A stretch of 64,000 nucleotides of DNA from an archaeon (GCA_024276825.1 JAJRWI010000010.1:156535-220534), one strand, 5' to 3'; positions 42,292 to 51,727 are shown, counted from the first letter of the stretch. The notes: a model not told the origin generated them from the letters alone. A program made the numbers and translations.

Positions 42292-43569
42292 ATGGAAACT
42301 CATACCCTGCAAAGGATAATGGAAGAATGGACCGAAATAATACCTAAAATGGACATAATTCCCAGACTGCAAGCGCCCGAGTTAACAACCAGAAAGGCGA
42401 ATGCAATATTTGGTTTGCGAAGATCAGGTAAGACATATCTGAGTTTTCAAATGGCACAAGAATTGAGGAATGTGGCATATATCAATCTGGAAGACGAGAG
42501 GGTCCCGAAACAAACTGAAATACTGACCTCTCTGATTCCAGCGGCCTCATCACTTTTGGAGGGCAAGAAGTTCTGGATAATTGTAGATGAGATTCAGTCA
42601 ATACCGCAGTGGGAAAGATGGGTAAACAGGGTTGTAGAGAGTAAAGAGGTCAACCTGATTATCACGGGTTCAACTCAAAGACTGAGTAGGACAGGGCTTC
42701 CAAAAGCAGTTCAGGGCAGGGTTAGAAGCTTTAGACTGTTCCCCTTGAGTTTTATAGAGTTCTTGAGATTCAACGAGTTCACACTCTCGAAGACACAGGT
42801 AGGGACTGGAAAGATTCTTGCTATGTTTGAGGAGTACATGAAATTTGGGGGCATGCCCAGCATTGTTCTTGAAAGATCAAATAATGAGAAGCTTCAGGAA
42901 GCAAGAGACCTGTTTGATGTGATTATTCTTCGAAACATAATAGAACAGTTCAATGTGAAAAATCCAAGAGTGATAAAGGACATGATAGCAATCGCTGCAA
43001 ATTCAAAACTTGTGAGCATAAGTCAGATGTATAAGAATCTATGCGGAATTGGTCATAGAGTTGGAAAGAGCACGGTTGCAGAATATCTTTCATATCCCGA
43101 ATCAGTGTTCTTTTACGAGCAGGTCAAAATATATGGGAAGAGTGTGAAGAGTGAGATTCAATACCCAAGAAAGATGTACCTTGCGGACAACATATTCTAC
43201 AAGATCTTATCAACTAGACTAAATAATTCCTGGCTCCTTGAGAGCCTAGTCTTTTGGGAACTGAGGAGAAAGTTCCCTAATCTTGAAGTGAGATACTGGA
43301 GATCTAAAGATGGACTGGAAGTCGATTTTGTCTTGTTGAAAAGAAATAGAATACATAGTCTAATTCAGGTCGCTCATAGCATAGAGGATGAGAGTACGCT
43401 AATGCGGGAAAAGAAGGCACTTGTAAAGGCCTCTCGTGAAACTGGTTGCAATAGGCTGCAGATTCTCACATGGAATGAGGAGCAAGATATCGAGCATGAA
43501 GGCAAAAGAATTGGGATTAGATCAGTATGGAGATGGATGCTCAGTGAGTTGATGGGCGTCAAAGAATAA
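42292..43569 (+). CDS. AAA ATPase with DUF4143 domain
   Basis: A 425-residue protein. The AAA_14 domain has Walker A FGLRRSGKTYL and Walker B KFWIIVDEIQSI. The DUF4143 domain near the C-terminus has the nuclease-like strands LEVRYWRSKDGLEVDFVLL. Such proteins are frequent in archaea as single-copy, often mobile genes with unknown roles in nucleic-acid handling. The ATG at 42292 is chosen from the promoter geometry rather than the upstream open frame. Confidence 0.8.
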   Translation: METHTLQRIMEEWTEIIPKMDIIPRLQAPELTTRKANAIFGLRRSGKTYLSFQMAQELRNVAYINLEDERVPKQTEILTSLIPAASSLLEGKKFWIIVDEIQSIPQWERWVNRVVESKEVNLIITGSTQRLSRTGLPKAVQGRVRSFRLFPLSFIEFLRFNEFTLSKTQVGTGKILAMFEEYMKFGGMPSIVLERSNNEKLQEARDLFDVIILRNIIEQFNVKNPRVIKDMIAIAANSKLVSISQMYKNLCGIGHRVGKSTVAEYLSYPESVFFYEQVKIYGKSVKSEIQYPRKMYLADNIFYKILSTRLNNSWLLESLVFWELRRKFPNLEVRYWRSKDGLEVDFVLLKRNRIHSLIQVAHSIEDESTLMREKKALVKASRETGCNRLQILTWNEEQDIEHEGKRIGIRSVWRWMLSELMGVKE

Positions 43570-43631
43570 TGAATGACAGGTTCAGAGTGTCTGGGGTGAC
43601 ACAATGAGTGCCATGGCCCACGGTGATATAG

Positions 43632-43661
43632 CGATATGCACAGCCAAACATAACAGTTATG
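43632..43661 (+). promoter_or_regulatory. Candidate operator shared by tup and moa genes, copy 1
   Basis: This segment begins CGATATGCA and ends with the near-perfect inverted repeat CATAAC-A-GTTATG (43649-43661). It is 25/29 identical to 46519-46547 before moaA. CGATATG and the later CATAACA also form a loose palindrome with about ten bases between, recalling molybdate/tungstate regulator (ModE-like) sites, though no regulator gene of that type is seen here. It lies about 40-70 bases before the tupA start. Confidence 0.6.
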
Positions 43662-43702
43662 TAGGGGAACATTTTGGCAGTATCTGGAGATGATTGTTCG
43701 CC

Positions 43703-44791
43703 ATGAAAAAAGAGAGAAAGGTACTACTCGGTGTGATTGCGATCGTCAGCATTGTGCTTGCATCAGGGATCACACTCTATCTATTACAGACACATGGAAG
43801 GCAGCAGTTGACAATCTCTACGACCACTAGTCTATATGACACTGGGCTTCTGGATACATTGAAGGAAGAATATGAGAACTCTCATCCAGAGGTCACTCTG
43901 GCATTCATATCGGCTGGAACTGGTATTGCAATAACTCATGCAATGAATGGTGATGCTGATCTAATTCTTGTTCATTCACCCTCGCAAGAGTACGACTTCA
44001 TGAATGCAAGCTATGGTGTCAATAGAAAGATATTCGCTTACAATTTTTTCATAATAGTGGGCCCTACGGAAGATCCAGCTGGAATTGAGGGTCTTGGGCC
44101 CATTGCAGCGCTCCAAAGAGTCTGCGAATATGGGAGAAACCAGAGTGGTCAGGTGTGGGTGTCACGGGATGACAACTCAGGCACGAACACCAAGGAGAAA
44201 GGTCTATGGAGCGAGGCGGGCTATGACTATGATGTGATCAAGAATGAGGCGTGGTTCGTGTCATCAGGGTCTGGGATGGGAACCACATTAAACATGGCCA
44301 ATGAGCTTCAGTTGTATACTCTGTCCGATATTGGCACTTTTCTAAAATATAGTGCAGAAGGATTAATCGAACTTGAGGGTCTTGTTCAGGCAGGAGAGAG
44401 CTTGCTAAACGTATACAGTGCCATTGCAGTGAACAGTACAAAGGTTCAGGGAGTCAAGTTCGATCTTGCCATGGAGTTCATTCAATGGATAGTTAATGAG
44501 GAGGCTCAGAGTATCATTGAGAATTATGGTGTCGAGGATCTTGGATCTCACTTGTTTTATGCAGCTGCTCAAATAGTAGAAACCAGCTCACCACCCGATA
44601 TCTATGGATGGATTAGGAACTATGCATTCTTTAAGTCACAGGGGCAGTTCTATGAGTGCCCACCAGAGTGGAGAGTTGGAAACTATGACCTATATTCATA
44701 CGAGGCATTATTAGCGACTAATCTCCAATTTAGGCATAGCGCCACATTGTTTCCCAGCACTTCAAGCATACAACATCTGAAGAGAGTGTGA
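43703..44791 (+). CDS. tupA: TupA-like tungstate-binding lipoprotein/secreted protein
   Basis: About 362 residues, with an N-terminal membrane or signal helix (VLLGVIAIVSIVLASGITLYLL). The family opening ISTTTSLYDTGLLDTL is followed by ADLILVHSPSQEYDF and VSRDDNSGTNTKEK, all residues of the oxyanion pocket in TupA. It captures tungstate outside the cell for TupB and TupC. The start is ATG 43703, or TTG 43694 which is closer to the GGAG site. A C-terminal extension of about 60 residues is longer than usual. Confidence 0.9.
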   Translation: MKKERKVLLGVIAIVSIVLASGITLYLLQTHGRQQLTISTTTSLYDTGLLDTLKEEYENSHPEVTLAFISAGTGIAITHAMNGDADLILVHSPSQEYDFMNASYGVNRKIFAYNFFIIVGPTEDPAGIEGLGPIAALQRVCEYGRNQSGQVWVSRDDNSGTNTKEKGLWSEAGYDYDVIKNEAWFVSSGSGMGTTLNMANELQLYTLSDIGTFLKYSAEGLIELEGLVQAGESLLNVYSAIAVNSTKVQGVKFDLAMEFIQWIVNEEAQSIIENYGVEDLGSHLFYAAAQIVETSSPPDIYGWIRNYAFFKSQGQFYECPPEWRVGNYDLYSYEALLATNLQFRHSATLFPSTSSIQHLKRV

Positions 44792-44797
44792 GAAGTA

Positions 44798-45460
44798 TTG
44801 TCATTGATTGGTGATTTAGTAGAGATCACATTGAGAAGCCTGTTTGTTTCAGGGATGGCTGCAGCTCTTGCTACAGCCATTGGATTGCCCATAGGTATGT
44901 TCATGGGATTGAAGAAGTTCCGGGCACAGCATGTATTAAAGGGGATATTTAATGGTCTGATGGCAATGCCCACTGTGGCCCTCGGTCTGGTGCTCTATTT
45001 GGTGTTTTCAAGATCGGGACCACTAGGCATCTTTGAGTTGCTTTACACTCCTTGGGCAATGGTCATAGGACAGTCGATTCTCATTCTACCAATTGTCATC
45101 AGTCTGACAACAGAAACCATTGAACATGTAGATCCCAAGATCAGGGAGCTGGCACTGACTCTCGGCGCAGACGAGAAGGCGGCAGGAGCTGCTGTACTTC
45201 GAGAGTCATTCGGAGGGATCTTGCTTGCGGTTTCAGCAGGGTTCAGTCGTGCAATCTCGGAGCTGGGCGTTGCTCTGATGCTTGGGGGAAACATAATTGG
45301 AATCACAAGGGTCTTGACAACTGCAATTGCTCTTGAAACCACAAGGGGAGAGATTGCACTTGGACTCGGTCTGGCGACAGTATTACTCTCACTCATGTTA
45401 ATAATCAACATGACACTGCGAGTGGCAGAGAAAAGGGTCAGGTGGTGGCTGTGGGAATAG
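44798..45460 (+). CDS. tupB: TupB-like tungstate ABC permease
   Basis: A 220-residue membrane protein with five to six helices and the EAA cytoplasmic loop (ELALTLGADEKAAGAAVLRESFGG), the ATPase contact of ModB/TupB permeases. It starts with TTG 6 bases after tupA and overlaps the tupC start, so the three form one transcript. Confidence 0.9.
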   Translation: MSLIGDLVEITLRSLFVSGMAAALATAIGLPIGMFMGLKKFRAQHVLKGIFNGLMAMPTVALGLVLYLVFSRSGPLGIFELLYTPWAMVIGQSILILPIVISLTTETIEHVDPKIRELALTLGADEKAAGAAVLRESFGGILLAVSAGFSRAISELGVALMLGGNIIGITRVLTTAIALETTRGEIALGLGLATVLLSLMLIINMTLRVAEKRVRWWLWE

Positions 45461-46515
45461 TCCAGATGAAAGATGTGCATGTGCATTTTGATGAGATTCA
45501 TGCACTGCGAGGTATCACCCTTGATGTGAGAGAGGGGGAGTTTCTCTCTCTCATGGGGCCCAATGGATCGGGAAAGACCACAACTCTCAGAGTGTTTGCA
45601 GGACTGTTGGCACCAACAGAAGGCGAGTTACTGTTCAAAGACACAACAATCACTGATGAGAACAGGAGTGTTTTGAGAGAGAATTCGACTGTTGTGTTTC
45701 AGACACCGATTCATTTTGGTACATCAGTATTCAAAAATGTCGCGTATGGTCTTCGAATTAGAGGTATCAGTGAGAGAGAGATTGAGAGAGTTGTTAAGGA
45801 GTCCCTAGCATTGGTCAGAATGGAGCATGCTGCAGAGAGACCCGCACGAGATCTCTCTGGAGGGGAACAGAGGCGTGTTGCTTTAGCAAGGGCCATAGCA
45901 CTCGATACCGACATACTGCTGCTGGACGAACCCACTGCGGATCTTGATAAGGAGAGCAAAGTCATTGTTGAGAAGGTATTGAGAAACATCAACAAAGACA
46001 GAGGAACAACGGTGATTCTGAGCACTCATGATGTATTCAGGGCCAAAAGGCTTGCAGACAGAATAGCATCGATTGATGCAGGTGAAATAAGAAGTATAGG
46101 ACCGGCAGATAGTGTATTTAGACTTGAGCTTGAAACCCTTGTTGATGAGACCGAACTCAGGAATGTGTTTAAAGGCCATGGAGTTATTGTTGATGAGGAT
46201 GGTGGAATACTACAGGTCACGCTTGAAAACGGAGTTGTAATCGAGGCTGTTGGAGAGAACACTGGTGAGGTCACTATAACAATCTCTCCAGATGACATTC
46301 TTGTGTCCAAGGAGAGAGTTCAATCAAGCGCAAGAAACTGTCTTAATGGGAGGGTGGTTTCGATTGAACAGGACAAGAACACCAGAGTGCTGCATGTAGA
46401 TGCTGGAGTTCCCATCAATGTGAACATTACACAGGCATCACTAGATAGACTTGGAATCAGGGAGAATGATCAAGTGTTTCTCACATTCAAGGCCTCCTCA
46501 GTCCTAGTATATTGA
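45442..46515 (+). CDS. tupC: TupC-like tungstate ABC ATPase
   Basis: An ATPase of about 350 residues with Walker A GPNGSGKTT, the signature LSGGEQRR and Walker B DILLLDEPTADLD. The C-terminal 120 residues resemble a TOBE/Mop oxyanion-binding domain (RNCLNGRVVSIEQDKNTRVLHVDAG), which can inhibit the transporter at high tungstate or molybdate. The start is GTG 45442 or ATG 45466; overlap with tupB favours coupling. Confidence 0.9.
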   Translation: MVAVGIVQMKDVHVHFDEIHALRGITLDVREGEFLSLMGPNGSGKTTTLRVFAGLLAPTEGELLFKDTTITDENRSVLRENSTVVFQTPIHFGTSVFKNVAYGLRIRGISEREIERVVKESLALVRMEHAAERPARDLSGGEQRRVALARAIALDTDILLLDEPTADLDKESKVIVEKVLRNINKDRGTTVILSTHDVFRAKRLADRIASIDAGEIRSIGPADSVFRLELETLVDETELRNVFKGHGVIVDEDGGILQVTLENGVVIEAVGENTGEVTITISPDDILVSKERVQSSARNCLNGRVVSIEQDKNTRVLHVDAGVPINVNITQASLDRLGIRENDQVFLTFKASSVLVY

Positions 46516-46518
46516 TTT

Positions 46519-46547
46519 CGATATGCATGTCAAAACATAACAGTTAT
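46519..46547 (+). promoter_or_regulatory. Candidate operator shared by tup and moa genes, copy 2
   Basis: It matches 43632-43660 at 25 of 29 positions with equal spacing. It carries ATAAC-A-GTTAT as its inverted repeat and lies 4 bases after the tupC stop and 28 bases before the moaA ATG (46575), so it covers the likely moaA promoter. The differences cluster in the middle, as expected for a two-arm protein site. Confidence 0.6.
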
Positions 46548-46574
46548 TTCTGATTTGTGAGCAAGATTATAAGT

Positions 46575-47552
46575 ATGTCCGACTCCAAGCTCGACTCTGT
46601 TGACGAGGGAACAACGACCAGAGAGATTCATCCATTGATAGACAGGTTTGGACGTTCTGTGAACAATCTCAGAATTGCCCTCACACAGCGTTGTGATCAC
46701 AACTGCTTCTTCTGTCATAAAGAAGGCGAGTTTGAGATGGGCTCTGAGTTGAGTATTGATGAGATTGAAGCCATTGTCAGTCAGGCTGTGAGGTTTGGGA
46801 TAACAAGTGTCAAGCTGACTGGCGGTGAACCCCTGATACGCAAGGACATCATTGAGATAGTGGAGAGGTTAGCACCCCTTATCGATGACCTCTCCATCAC
46901 TACAAATGGGACTATGCTTGAAGGATTAGCAACGAGTCTTAAGGAGAGCGGACTTAATAGAGTCAATGTGAGTCTGCACACTCTACGCCCTGAGATTCAT
47001 AAGGCCCTCACTGGAGTCGATGATATCGAGAGGATTAAGCAGGGCATAATCACGGCTATTAAGGTGGGTCTGTCCCCAGTAAAAATTAACATGACTGTCA
47101 TCCGCGGATACAATGACAACGAGATTGATGACATGATTGAGTACTGCGGAGAGATAGGCGCCCATCTTCAACTTATCGAATTGCAAGAAATGCCAGAACT
47201 TGAAGGCTTCTCCTACAAGGATCTGTGGGCAGACATGAAGCAGATAGAGATGAATCTTAAGGCAAGAGCGTTCAAGGTTGAACGAAGAAACCTTCATTGG
47301 AGGAAACGTTATTCACTCATCTCAAGGAATGGACCTGTAGTAGTAGAAGTTGTCAGATCAATGCATAATCCTGAGTTTTGTCAACACTGTACACGACTCA
47401 GGATAACATCCAAGGGACAGATCAAACCATGTCTCTTGCGGTCCGACAACCTTGTGGACGCAAGACCATTCATAGAATCTGAGAGAAATCTGATAGAGGC
47501 CATTGAGAGAGCAGTACGGTTGAGAGAGCCATACTGGCAGGAGGAAGATTAG
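46575..47552 (+). CDS. moaA: MoaA, GTP 3',8-cyclase (radical SAM)
   Basis: About 325 residues. The N-terminal cluster motif CDHNCFFCHKEGE, the SAM loop LTGGEPLIR and the second-cluster cysteines CQHCTRLRITSKGQIKPC identify MoaA, which makes the cyclised GTP intermediate of molybdopterin. The ending LREPYW replaces the bacterial Gly-Gly tail, as in several archaeal MoaA. A GTG at 46557 is an alternative start. The moaE-moaC fusion follows 2 bases later. Confidence 0.92.
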   Translation: MSDSKLDSVDEGTTTREIHPLIDRFGRSVNNLRIALTQRCDHNCFFCHKEGEFEMGSELSIDEIEAIVSQAVRFGITSVKLTGGEPLIRKDIIEIVERLAPLIDDLSITTNGTMLEGLATSLKESGLNRVNVSLHTLRPEIHKALTGVDDIERIKQGIITAIKVGLSPVKINMTVIRGYNDNEIDDMIEYCGEIGAHLQLIELQEMPELEGFSYKDLWADMKQIEMNLKARAFKVERRNLHWRKRYSLISRNGPVVVEVVRSMHNPEFCQHCTRLRITSKGQIKPCLLRSDNLVDARPFIESERNLIEAIERAVRLREPYWQEED

Positions 47553-47554
47553 TC

Positions 47555-48433
47555 TTGATCGGAATAACCGAAAAGGACTTTTCAATTGACGATGTTATTA
47601 GAAAGACCCGAAGACCCGAGATGGGAGCCATTGTCACCTTCCTAGGTACTGTTAGAAACCATAGTAGAGGAAAGCAGGTCAAGAGGCTTGAGTTTGAGTC
47701 CTATGAGGGACTGGATGTTAAGAAGCTGCAGGATATTCGCAAAGAGGCTATAGAGAGATTTGGAGTGCTTGATGTTTCAATCGTTCATAGGGTTGGAGTG
47801 CTAGAGATCGGCGAGAACATTGTGATAATAGCAGTAGGTGCCGCACATCGCGATGAGGCCTTCAGAGCCTGTAGGTTCTGTATTGAACGTCTGAAAGAGA
47901 TTGTACCGATTTGGAAGAAGGAGTACACTGATGAGGGCGACTACTGGGTTGCAGAACAACACGAATATCACACCACTGCAAGTCCAGATCATGTGAGAAT
48001 GGTAAACATAACTGAGAAACCATTCAGTGTCAGAACTGCACAAGCCGTAGGAGATGTTGTCCTAAAATCTGAAACAGTAGAACTTGTCAGAACAGGCAAG
48101 ACAAAGAAGGGTAATGTAATTGCGGTATCTGAAACAGCAGGCATTATTGCTGCAAAGAAAACATCTGAGATCATCCCACTATGCCATCAGATCCCACTGT
48201 CATCTGTCAGTATAGCATTTGATTTTCTTGAGGACAGAATAAGGGCAAAATGCGAAGTGGCTGCCACATATGCCACAGGTGTAGAGATGGAGGCACTGGT
48301 GGGAGTCACTACTGCCCTGTTATCAGTGTGGGACATGGTCAAGTATCTTGAGAAGGATGAACATGGACAATATCCCACCTCACGAATTGAGGGCATCAGA
48401 GTTATGAGAAAGGAGAAGGTGCCTTTAGAATGA
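47555..48433 (+). CDS. moaE-moaC: MoaE-MoaC fusion protein
   Basis: A 292-residue fusion. Residues about 1-130 are MoaE, the large subunit of molybdopterin synthase (GAIVTFLGTVRNHSRGK, WKKEY, YWV). Residues about 140-292 are MoaC, cyclic pyranopterin monophosphate synthase (VNITEKPFSVRTAQA, AAKKTSEIIPLCHQIPLSS, TGVEMEALVGVTTALLSVWDMVK). MoaC acts directly after MoaA, so the fusion joins two pathway steps and misses MoaD between them; no moaD-like gene is seen nearby. The start is TTG after a GGAGG site within moaA. Confidence 0.92.
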   Translation: MIGITEKDFSIDDVIRKTRRPEMGAIVTFLGTVRNHSRGKQVKRLEFESYEGLDVKKLQDIRKEAIERFGVLDVSIVHRVGVLEIGENIVIIAVGAAHRDEAFRACRFCIERLKEIVPIWKKEYTDEGDYWVAEQHEYHTTASPDHVRMVNITEKPFSVRTAQAVGDVVLKSETVELVRTGKTKKGNVIAVSETAGIIAAKKTSEIIPLCHQIPLSSVSIAFDFLEDRIRAKCEVAATYATGVEMEALVGVTTALLSVWDMVKYLEKDEHGQYPTSRIEGIRVMRKEKVPLE

Positions 48434-48930
48434 GCCATGAACATAGACGTGATCAGAAGGTACAGACCGGATTTGCAGTCCTAGTAGTGAGTGACACAAG
48501 AACAGAACAGACTGACAAGTCCGGCAAGATTGCAATGGAGATGCTTAAGGCTGAGGGACATAGCATCATTGCTTATGACATTGTCAGAAACAGGGATGAT
48601 GAAATAAGGAATGCAATTAACAAATATCTCGCAGACAGTAAGATTAGAGTCATCATCACGAGTGGCGGTACAGGGCCTGGAGTGCGAGACCGTACAGTAG
48701 AAGTCTTGGAGAACATGTTTGACAGGCGATTTGATGGCTTTGGTGAACACTTCAGAAGGATCAGCTATGAAGAGATAGGGCTTCCTGCAATCTATAGTAG
48801 GTCTATAGCAGGAATAATTGGAAATACTATTGCCTACTGTCTTCCAGGCTCAAAGAATGCCATGAGAACAGCTCTAGAAAAGGTCATTCTCCCCAGCATT
48901 GGACATCTCTTATGGGAGGTCGACAGATGA
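48430..48930 (+). CDS. moaB: MoaB/MogA-type molybdopterin adenylyltransferase
   Basis: A 166-residue protein. It has VVSDTRTEQTDKSGKIAMEML, ITSGGTGPGVRDRTVEV and a late SIAGIIGNTIAYCLPGSKNAM, the MPT-binding motifs of MoaB. It adenylates molybdopterin before metal insertion by MoeA. It overlaps the fusion gene by 4 bases (ATGA) and the moeA start by 4 bases. Confidence 0.92.
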   Translation: MSHEHRRDQKVQTGFAVLVVSDTRTEQTDKSGKIAMEMLKAEGHSIIAYDIVRNRDDEIRNAINKYLADSKIRVIITSGGTGPGVRDRTVEVLENMFDRRFDGFGEHFRRISYEEIGLPAIYSRSIAGIIGNTIAYCLPGSKNAMRTALEKVILPSIGHLLWEVDR

Positions 48931-50141
48931 GTAAGATGGAACCATTCAAGCTCCTCGTTTCACAAGAGGATGCTGAAAAGATAATCAGGTCCAAATGCAG
49001 ACCAATTGAACGCACCGAGACCATCGACCTAGAGAGTGCGGTGGGTAGAGTTCTAGCACAGGATGTTATTGCTGACAGATCAGTCCCACCATTTGATAGG
49101 TCCGCAATGGATGGCTTTGCAGTCATTGCAGAAGACACTTTTGGGGCAGACGAGAGGGAGGTGTTTCTAGAGGTTGATGGAGTCATACATGCAGGAGAGG
49201 TTTCTGAGGTTGAGGTGATAAAAGGCCATTGCCTCCAGATTGCAACAGGATCCCCCATGCCAAAAGGTGCGGACGCTGTGGTCATGGTTGAGTTCACCGA
49301 ACAGCATGGAAACAGCATTCTAATCACCAAGCCTGTGTATCCAGGAGCTAATATTTCAAGAAAAGGGGAGGACATTAGGGAGGGAGATGTCGTTCTCAGG
49401 AAAGGTACATTCATGACGCCTGCTAAGGTGGGCACCATTGCCGCTCTTGGGATGATAGGCGTGGAGGTGTTTGCAAGACCAAGAGTCACTGTAATCCCAA
49501 CAGGAAAAGAGATTGTGCCGCCAGGGCAATCGCTCTTGCCGGGCCAGATCTATGATGTGAACTCTTATACATTATGTGCAATTCTACAGACCAATGGCGC
49601 AGATGTAAAGAGGCACCCTGTTGTCACTGATGATCTTGACAGCCTCAGAGCCGCCCTTGAAGGAGCACTAGATTCAGACTTGATTGTTCTCTCTGGAGGA
49701 AGTTCTGTTGGTGAGAAGGACTTGCTTGCTGGATTGGTGTCTGAGCTTGGCGAAATGCTGTTCCATGGAGTTCAGATAAAACCTGGAAAGCCCACATTAT
49801 TCGGTGTCATTGGGAAAACCCCTTTGTTCGGAATGCCAGGGTATCCCACATCGTGTCTCAGTAATGCCTACATATTTCTAGTGCCGACTATAAGAAGAAT
49901 GGCAAGGCTTCCAGAAACCCCATTGAGGACTGTTCAAGCAAAGATTGGAAAACGAATAGTATCAGCATCAGGCAGGAAACAGTTCCTCACTGTGAAGCTT
50001 GAGGAAGGAATTGCACAACCAGTATACAAGCACTCTGGAGCAATAACAAGTATGGCTAATGCAGATGGATATATCATCCTTCCAACAAATCTTGATGTGA
50101 TTGAAGAAGGAGAGATTGTTGAAGTCACTCTGTTTGAGTGA
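48927..50141 (+). CDS. moeA: MoeA, molybdopterin molybdenum/tungsten transferase
   Basis: About 404 residues with the MoeA motifs VPPFDRSAMDGFAV, GSPMPKGADAVVMVE, ISRKGEDIREGDVV, VIPTGKEIV, LSGGSSVGEKD and FGMPGYPTSCL. It inserts the oxyanion into adenylated molybdopterin. The start at 48927 (ATG within the moaB stop, after GGGAGGTC) is chosen. With the tup transporter upstream, tungsten is the probable metal. Confidence 0.93.
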   Translation: MSKMEPFKLLVSQEDAEKIIRSKCRPIERTETIDLESAVGRVLAQDVIADRSVPPFDRSAMDGFAVIAEDTFGADEREVFLEVDGVIHAGEVSEVEVIKGHCLQIATGSPMPKGADAVVMVEFTEQHGNSILITKPVYPGANISRKGEDIREGDVVLRKGTFMTPAKVGTIAALGMIGVEVFARPRVTVIPTGKEIVPPGQSLLPGQIYDVNSYTLCAILQTNGADVKRHPVVTDDLDSLRAALEGALDSDLIVLSGGSSVGEKDLLAGLVSELGEMLFHGVQIKPGKPTLFGVIGKTPLFGMPGYPTSCLSNAYIFLVPTIRRMARLPETPLRTVQAKIGKRIVSASGRKQFLTVKLEEGIAQPVYKHSGAITSMANADGYIILPTNLDVIEEGEIVEVTLFE

Positions 50142-50206
50142 GTCGTTTATGATATTAACTAATCAATGAACACGCACTCAATGATTTAATCAATCGGACT
50201 GGTGAT

Positions 50207-50452
50207 CTATCTCTTGTGTTCTTTCTCGTAGGTTTCCCAGCTCTCGGCTGCAGAGGTGGCCCCTCGTGAGCGCATCTCAGTGAGCACAAACTCGCGGATC
50301 TCTGAGGTTGTCAAAGAGCTCTCTGCTCTTGATTCCAACGAGCTTGCAATCTCTCTGGCAATCTCATAGGGACAGCCAGATTTGACAGCACTAACCACGA
50401 TCTTCTCGGGTATGAAGGGTTCTGTTGACCCACTTCTTTTTTTAACTTCCAA
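50207..50452 (-). CDS. ATP-cone domain protein
   Basis: An 81-residue protein consisting almost only of an ATP-cone: EVKKRSGSTEPFIPEKIVV, then SGCPYEIAREIASSLESRAES and TTSEIREFVLTEMRSRG, the nucleotide-sensing module of ribonucleotide reductase and NrdR. No zinc ribbon or catalytic domain is attached. The TTG at 50452 with GGAGG 8 bases upstream is chosen as start; the open frame continues to 50560 without similarity. It may bind DNA or a partner in response to ATP/dATP. Confidence 0.7.
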   Translation of the reverse strand: MEVKKRSGSTEPFIPEKIVVSAVKSGCPYEIAREIASSLESRAESSLTTSEIREFVLTEMRSRGATSAAESWETYEKEHKR

Positions 50453-50566
50453 ATACAATAGCCTCCAGAGTATGGGAGCTAACACACATCTCCATTCTGA
50501 ATATGTATTAAGCTCAAATAAACTATTGGTATAGCAGACATCTGAAATTATTGGGGCCACTCCTTG

Positions 50567-51727
50567 CTATTTTCGCCCCTTCTTCTTTCTACGGATCTCA
50601 AAGCGGTCATTGAAAGAACGTGTGGCCTTCTCACGTTCACGTTGAGCACGTGCCGCTTTTTTCTGGCGCGAACAGTTAATGCGTGCTGCCCGGGCAAGTT
50701 CGGCAGCCCGAGTAGAGTTTACAGTATCGTCCCGTTTCTTATACAATTTCCGTGCTCGCTCCCATGCCTCGTGGGCACTGCAATAATCCTTCAGCTTCGC
50801 ATATGTTGTTGCCTTGGCATCGAATATTGTGGGGTCATTTTTTACTATGGAAGTCAGGCGTTCCCAGATGTCGGCAGCCTCGGTCCACTCCTCAAGCTCC
50901 ATCAGAACAAGACCCAGATTGTGCAACGCCCTGACGTAATCATGCTTTCTCTTTATTGCAGCTCTGAATAGTCTTGCGGCCTCCTTGAGATGTCCATCCT
51001 TATATTCAACAAGACCCATTGTGAATGGGATTGATGGATTGGATGGGTCAAGTTCACGGGCTCGTTTTAGGGCTTTTCTTGCAGACTTGAACCGTTCAGC
51101 GCGAACATGGACATCTGCAAGGACTCTCCATGTACTGACATCATCAGGTGAGATTTTTGTTGCTCGCTCAGCAGACCTTGTTGCCTCCTTGAATCGTTCC
51201 AGCATTGAGTAGGCAATCGCTTGATGCATCAAGGCGGGAACAATGTCATCCTTAATGTCGAGTGCATGTTTATAGTGTCCAAGCGCATCCTTAAACCTGC
51301 CCTCTTCAAGAGAGATGTCACCTAGACGCACCCATATCTGCCAGATATCAGCTTTAATCTTCACAATCTTTAGCAGTGTTTCCTCTTCTTCACGAGTTCT
51401 TCCTAGAAGCCGTAATGCGCGTGCCTTATCAATTAACACCTCAGGGTTATCAGGACTCAACTGAAGTGCAATATCAAGTGACCTTAAGGCTTCTTGAGCC
51501 TTGTCAGGACCAAGAGCCATCAATATGCGACCGCGATTCAGGTGGGCCTGAATGGACTGCGGATCTAGCTGGACTGCACGATCAAGGCTTCGCAGAGCTT
51601 CTCCAAATTCGCCCTTGTTAGCCATGATAACACCATGCATATTCCAGGCCATGGCATCCCTTGGGTTAGACTTGAGATGCTCTTCCAGTAAGTGTAGGGT
51701 ATTCTCATTAAATTCCATGGAACTCAT
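50567..51727 (-). CDS. Tetratricopeptide-repeat protein
   Basis: About 386 residues with some nine TPR motifs in a row (AMAWNMHGVIMANKGEFGEAL, SIQAHLNRGRILMALG, VPALMHQAIAYSMLERFKEA and so on). A strongly basic C-terminal tail follows (KKAARAQREREKATRSFNDRFEIRRKKKGRK) that may bind nucleic acid or ribosomes. No enzymatic domain is present. The start is ATG 51727, with ATG 51718 also possible. It acts as a protein-interaction scaffold by family inference. Confidence 0.85.
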   Translation of the reverse strand: MSSMEFNENTLHLLEEHLKSNPRDAMAWNMHGVIMANKGEFGEALRSLDRAVQLDPQSIQAHLNRGRILMALGPDKAQEALRSLDIALQLSPDNPEVLIDKARALRLLGRTREEEETLLKIVKIKADIWQIWVRLGDISLEEGRFKDALGHYKHALDIKDDIVPALMHQAIAYSMLERFKEATRSAERATKISPDDVSTWRVLADVHVRAERFKSARKALKRARELDPSNPSIPFTMGLVEYKDGHLKEAARLFRAAIKRKHDYVRALHNLGLVLMELEEWTEAADIWERLTSIVKNDPTIFDAKATTYAKLKDYCSAHEAWERARKLYKKRDDTVNSTRAAELARAARINCSRQKKAARAQREREKATRSFNDRFEIRRKKKGRK

